This document shows, piece by piece, positions 60,307 to 64,000 of a stretch of 64,000 nucleotides of DNA; position 1 is the first letter of the stretch; every line of letters starts with the position of its first letter. The position numbers and the translations under genes are program-made. Source of the DNA: an uncultured Clostridia bacterium (GTDB taxonomy: Bacteria > Bacillota > Clostridia > Christensenellales > UBA1242); the NCBI GenBank assembly GCA_934756675.1, contig CAKVLG010000007.1, forward strand, positions 1 through 64,000. The letters are read 5' to 3'. A model generated the notes under the pieces. It was not told the DNA's origin, searched no databases, and saw nothing but the letters and a program-made list of their open reading frames with translations.

Positions 60307-61206
60307 TCATGCATTGTTAATGTTAATAAATTTAATATCATTGAAGTAATAAGATATGATTTCTTTATAAGTTTTTCCATTACTAGCCATAATCTGGGCA
60401 CCCCATTGACTGAGTCCAACGCCGTGACCATAACCTTTACCAGAAAATACAAATTGATTATCACTATATTTTATACTTGTTATATATGTAGACTTAATAA
60501 TTGTTGTTCCAACGGCTTTTCTAAATAGATTAGCTGATACTTTTTTACCACCAACAATTATTGTTAATAAACGATTATTACTCTCTTCGCCCTTTTGGAT
60601 ATAAGATACGTTTGTTAGTGATAAATTAATTTTTTTCATTGCGGACAATATATCATTTTTAGAAAGCGTTGTTGTCCAACTATAATTTTTTGAATTAGAC
60701 GATGTTTCTGGCGAAGAAACAGATTTTATATAACCAAGATTATTAACAGATAGTCCTGTGGAAGCGAGAGCGGTTATTCCGCCGCTATTTGAGTGAAAAT
60801 AAGGGTAAATTGTCTTATTTTGGTAAGTAATAACTATTCCACTTGTTTCGCGGACAGCTTGCCTTATTTTATCATTAATTAAACTCTTATTATATGCTTG
60901 AGCTTCACTTATATCTGTCGAAATATCTGCGTTATTATATTTACTTTTATTGTTATTCATAAAATGTACGGCAAATGTTCTAGCAAGTACAGCTTGAGCT
61001 TTTATTGCCTCGATATTCCAATTGTTATAAATTTCACCAGCGACAACACCTTCGATATATTCTTCCATGTCTATTTTTTCAATAGACTTTGAATCTACAT
61101 TATATACAGATAAAAGGTTTTTCCCAGACGCTGTTTGATTGTTATTACACCCAGTAAAAAGAAAAATAAAAGAAAAAATAAAAACAAAACTCAATATTTT
61201 TTTCAT
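60307..61206 (-). CDS. SpoIID/LytB-domain lipoprotein
   Basis: 299 residues. Signal peptide with lipobox LFTGC (Cys near 19), then the SpoIID domain: MEEYIEGVVAGEI near 47-59, AIKAQAVLARTFAV near 68-81, HSNSGG near 139, and the C-terminal GYGHGVGLSQWGA near 264-276. In Bacillus SpoIID is a lytic transglycosylase acting on peptidoglycan during engulfment; the lipid anchor here differs from SpoIID's helix. The 279 bp upstream on the ABC side hold only a weak TCTTAT/ATAAGA hairpin. Confidence 0.88.
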   Translation of the reverse strand: MKKILSFVFIFSFIFLFTGCNNNQTASGKNLLSVYNVDSKSIEKIDMEEYIEGVVAGEIYNNWNIEAIKAQAVLARTFAVHFMNNNKSKYNNADISTDISEAQAYNKSLINDKIRQAVRETSGIVITYQNKTIYPYFHSNSGGITALASTGLSVNNLGYIKSVSSPETSSNSKNYSWTTTLSKNDILSAMKKINLSLTNVSYIQKGEESNNRLLTIIVGGKKVSANLFRKAVGTTIIKSTYITSIKYSDNQFVFSGKGYGHGVGLSQWGAQIMASNGKTYKEIISYYFNDIKFININNA

Positions 61207-61284
61207 ATATTAATTTTATCAATAAAAACCATATAATATACATAAAACTTGACAAAATATAATTAAAAAAAATATAATTAAAAT

Positions 61285-63888
61285 ATGAAAAAATTACTTA
61301 TTGCGTTAAGTATTGTAATGTTATTTGTAACCGGTGTTTTGATTGGCTTTTTTGTAGTTGAAAAAAATAGCGGAGTTAAGGTTAATTTATATAATTCATT
61401 AGATGGATCCATAACAACCATAACAATAAAAAAAGGCGACTCTTTGGGGCAAGAGTTACCAGAACCAAAGGTTGATGGATATATATTTGACGGTTGGTTT
61501 TATGGTGAAGATACGCAAAATAAAATAAATAAAGATTCAAAATTTTATCAATCTGTAACACTAAAAAGTGGTTGGACAAAGATTATTGATTTAAGTAGCG
61601 GAAAAATTCCAACTAGCAGCGTGACAAATAGTTATAAATTCGTCTATAGCGGCGAACTTCAGAGCGATATATTGCAAGAAATTTTAGCTTTAAACCTAAC
61701 AAAAGTCGATTTTTCAGATTGTAATTTTTATCAAAATAAAATAACTCAAGATGAAACAAAATTATTAAATTGTAAAAATATTTATCTTCCAAATTCATTA
61801 AAAATAATAGATGAATTAGCTTTTAAAAATAAAAATATTTCATATATAAATTTTGGTTCGAGTGTAGAAACAATTGGCAGTGAAGCTTTTTATAACGCAA
61901 AACTTAACACTATCTCGCTTCCAGAATCAGTTGTTAGTGTTGGTGATTTTGCATTTGCTAAAAATAACTTAAAAAACGTTTATATAGGTAAAAATTGTAG
62001 CACGCTTGGTAAAGGTGTTTTTATTGAAAATAATTCACTTAATGAAATAAAAATCAACAATGAAAATCTAAACTTAATAATAGAAAATAATATTATTTAT
62101 AATAAAGATAAAACACAATTATTACTTTCTTATGGTGAGATTGATGAAGTTACACTTCCAACCAGTTTATATAAAATAAACGATTATGCTTTTTATAATA
62201 ATCAAAATATAAAATCAATTAATTTTAATCGTATGATGGAATACGATAAAATTTATACAGTTGGTAGCTACGCTTTTTATAATTGCAACAATCTTAATAA
62301 TATTATTTTTAATAACACTGTTAATCTCCAAATTAATAGTTACGCATTTAAAAATTGTTTTGGGTTAATAAGTATAAATTTTTCATCCGGGTTAAATAGT
62401 ATTGGAGATTATTGTTTTGAAAATTGTAAACAAATAAAACAAATATCTTTTACTTCAACAACAGCACCTGGTATTAAAAATTTAAACAGTATTGGTAACG
62501 GTATATTTAAAAATTGTTCAATGTTACAATCAATAATTATTCCAAGTGATGTTGAACAAGTTGGTAGCTACGTATTTTATAATTGTAAAAATATAAAACA
62601 AATTGAGTTTAAATGTGACTATGTTGAAGCACGTGAATATACATTTTTTGGTTGCAACAATCTTGAAACATTAAAATTAAAAACAAAACTAAACAAGGTT
62701 AATAATCACGCTTTTGCAAACTGTGAAAAATTACAAAATATTGATTTATCTAGTGTAACAGTTTTTGGAGAAGCTAGTTTTAAAAATTGTAAAAATTTAA
62801 CAACTTTAACAATAGAAAATGTAGATGTTATTCCAGAAGAAACTTTTGCTGGTTGCACGGGACTTATTAATATTTCAATCAACGCAAAACAAATTAAAAA
62901 CAATGCGTTTTGGGATTGCAAAAATTTAATAACAATTGATATTGGTGCAAGCGTTGAACAAATCGCTGACGGTATTTTTAGTAATAATAAAAATTTAAAA
63001 AATATAATAGTAGATTCTTCAAATTTATATTATTCTTCACAAGATAATGTATTATATAATAAATCAATGTCTAAAATTCTACAATATAGTTACAAGAAGA
63101 TAAACAATAACTTCTCTATTTTATCTAGCGTTACAGAGATATTAGACACTGCATTTTTATATGCAACTAATATCACAAGTTTTAGCTCCAACAGTGACGT
63201 TTTTACTACCAAAAACGGCGCAATATATAACGGAAATTTACTTGTTTTATATCCAGTGATAAGTAGTATTAATTTGCAAAATTGTGTTATTAATAAAAAT
63301 GCATTTATATATAACGAGTTAATTACAAACATAACGCTTGATAGTAGTGTTACAATTCTTTCTGGTGGACTTAATGGACTTGCAAAACTAAAATCATTAA
63401 CTATTTTAAATGTAACAAAGAATAACGCATTTTTGGGGCAAATGTTTGGTGCTTCTAACTATATCGAAAACGATAAGTTTGTACCAGAAACACTTGTTAG
63501 CGTTGAGATAAATGGAATAAATACGTTGCCTATTGGTATGTTTTATGGATTAAAAAAATTAGAAAAAATTGTGCTTGGAAAACAGATTATTAATATTGAC
63601 GATAATACATTTACAAACTGTAGTAATCTTACAGAAATTGAAATGAAAGGATATATACAAAGTATCGGTAACTCTGTTATTTCTGGTTGTGAAAAATTGG
63701 TAACTTTAAAAATTGGTTACTACGCTTCAATTAAGTTGTCAGAAAATGCATTTATAGGATATAATAAAGATATGCAAGTAACTGTAAATTGCCCAAGTAA
63801 ACTTACTCTTACTGATAGAAATAATTACAAATCAATTTTTTATATTATAGAATCTACAAGAAGATGGCGCTTTTATTTTTCAAATTAG
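61285..63888 (+). CDS. BspA-type leucine-rich-repeat surface protein
   Basis: 867 residues. N-terminal hydrophobic anchor at 3-27, then one InlB B-repeat-like module (GDSLGQELPEP, GYIFDGWFYG) at about 40-95, then roughly 25 LRR_5 repeats with the consensus IGxxAFxxCxxLxxIxLPxSVxxI, e.g. VGSYAFYNCNNLNNI, AFKNCFGLISI. No LPxTG or other sorting signal at the C-terminus, which ends in a short basic tail (TRRWRF). It is probably membrane-anchored and outward-facing, in adhesion or host contact. The next gene's RBS overlaps its end. Confidence 0.88.
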   Translation: MKKLLIALSIVMLFVTGVLIGFFVVEKNSGVKVNLYNSLDGSITTITIKKGDSLGQELPEPKVDGYIFDGWFYGEDTQNKINKDSKFYQSVTLKSGWTKIIDLSSGKIPTSSVTNSYKFVYSGELQSDILQEILALNLTKVDFSDCNFYQNKITQDETKLLNCKNIYLPNSLKIIDELAFKNKNISYINFGSSVETIGSEAFYNAKLNTISLPESVVSVGDFAFAKNNLKNVYIGKNCSTLGKGVFIENNSLNEIKINNENLNLIIENNIIYNKDKTQLLLSYGEIDEVTLPTSLYKINDYAFYNNQNIKSINFNRMMEYDKIYTVGSYAFYNCNNLNNIIFNNTVNLQINSYAFKNCFGLISINFSSGLNSIGDYCFENCKQIKQISFTSTTAPGIKNLNSIGNGIFKNCSMLQSIIIPSDVEQVGSYVFYNCKNIKQIEFKCDYVEAREYTFFGCNNLETLKLKTKLNKVNNHAFANCEKLQNIDLSSVTVFGEASFKNCKNLTTLTIENVDVIPEETFAGCTGLINISINAKQIKNNAFWDCKNLITIDIGASVEQIADGIFSNNKNLKNIIVDSSNLYYSSQDNVLYNKSMSKILQYSYKKINNNFSILSSVTEILDTAFLYATNITSFSSNSDVFTTKNGAIYNGNLLVLYPVISSINLQNCVINKNAFIYNELITNITLDSSVTILSGGLNGLAKLKSLTILNVTKNNAFLGQMFGASNYIENDKFVPETLVSVEINGINTLPIGMFYGLKKLEKIVLGKQIINIDDNTFTNCSNLTEIEMKGYIQSIGNSVISGCEKLVTLKIGYYASIKLSENAFIGYNKDMQVTVNCPSKLTLTDRNNYKSIFYIIESTRRWRFYFSN

Positions 63889-63897
63889 GAGATACTT

Positions 63898-64000
63898 ATG
63901 ATTATATCTGAAGAATTAAAAAGTTTAGCAAAATTGTTTAAAAAAGCTGGTGAAAAACTATATATTGTCGGTGGTTATGTGCGTAACGAACTTATGGGAG
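63898..64000 (+). CDS. cca: CCA-adding/poly(A) polymerase-family tRNA nucleotidyltransferase, N-terminal part
   Basis: 34 residues to the window edge; the gene continues. AGGAG 6 bases before the ATG. The start of the class II nucleotidyltransferase head, LYIVGGYVRNELMG (VGGxVRDxLxG), is present, with Asn where Asp is more usual. The expected role is adding or repairing the CCA end of tRNAs. Ten bases after the LRR gene, so possibly co-transcribed. Confidence 0.8.
   Translation, partial: MIISEELKSLAKLFKKAGEKLYIVGGYVRNELMG

Noticed and set aside
1..64000. tRNA, rRNA, SRP RNA, RNase P or tmRNA genes
   Set aside because: I looked for cloverleaf and conserved core sequences by eye in the intergenic regions and saw none; a covariance search would be decisive.

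Overview
The window is AT-rich (roughly one third G+C), gene-dense DNA from a Gram-positive-type Bacillota bacterium, most like an anaerobic gut Clostridia-type lineage. Evidence: strong AGGAGG-type ribosome sites, Bacillus-like promoters, a consensus LexA box and consensus parS sites, undecaprenyl-PP phosphatase, an orphan [FeFe]-hydrogenase-like protein, and sporulation-family proteins (SpoIID-like, YtaF-like, YyaC-like). No rRNA or tRNA gene was recognised.

Layout. 1-3131: decayed accessory DNA with a partial gene, a zinc-ribbon protein, a Ser/Thr kinase with a possible death-fold C-terminus, a short pyrophosphatase and the frameshifted tail of a serine recombinase. 3132-10143: a complete type II-A CRISPR-Cas locus on the minus strand (array of 11 repeats and 10 spacers, leader, csn2, cas2, cas1, cas9), with the tracrRNA gene divergent from cas9. 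10343-11296: a putative zinc metalloprotease. 11374-15283: a divergent five-gene cluster (two radical SAM enzymes, a nucleotide-kinase-like P-loop protein, a nucleotidyltransferase and a Nudix hydrolase), apparently expressed from leaderless promoters. 15311-41398: mostly housekeeping and metabolism: ArsP_2-type transporter, lipase, ALDH plus DUF2804 with a LysR regulator, glycerol/glycerol-3-phosphate genes, U32 peptidase, RadC, MFS, CadC/CadA with two operators, YjjX, a HIT protein with a recent stop, FeFe hydrogenase, nucleoside hydrolase and a DisA_N-like protein. 42572-46897: dCMP deaminase, a degenerate ABC protein, UppP and YchF. 49160-64000: FtsH, YyaC-like, CvpA, five parS sites, ParB/ParA, YtaF, a heterodimeric ABC exporter, SpoIID-like, a BspA-type LRR protein and the start of a CCA-adding-type nucleotidyltransferase.

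The most unusual signal is a pair of gene-carrying elements, 41411-42561 and 46927-49138. Each lies between two convergent host genes, appears to split the host's bidirectional terminator into two arms, and is bounded by inverted copies of the same 18-nt core (three exact, one degenerate). Both share about 90 bp of sequence at the promoter-side end, and each carries only passenger genes (an APH-family kinase; a histidine-phosphatase-like protein, a broken SDR and a Nudix hydrolase) with no recombinase. They look like two members of an undescribed non-autonomous cassette family that targets terminators.

All function calls are from reading the sequence; none was checked by database search.
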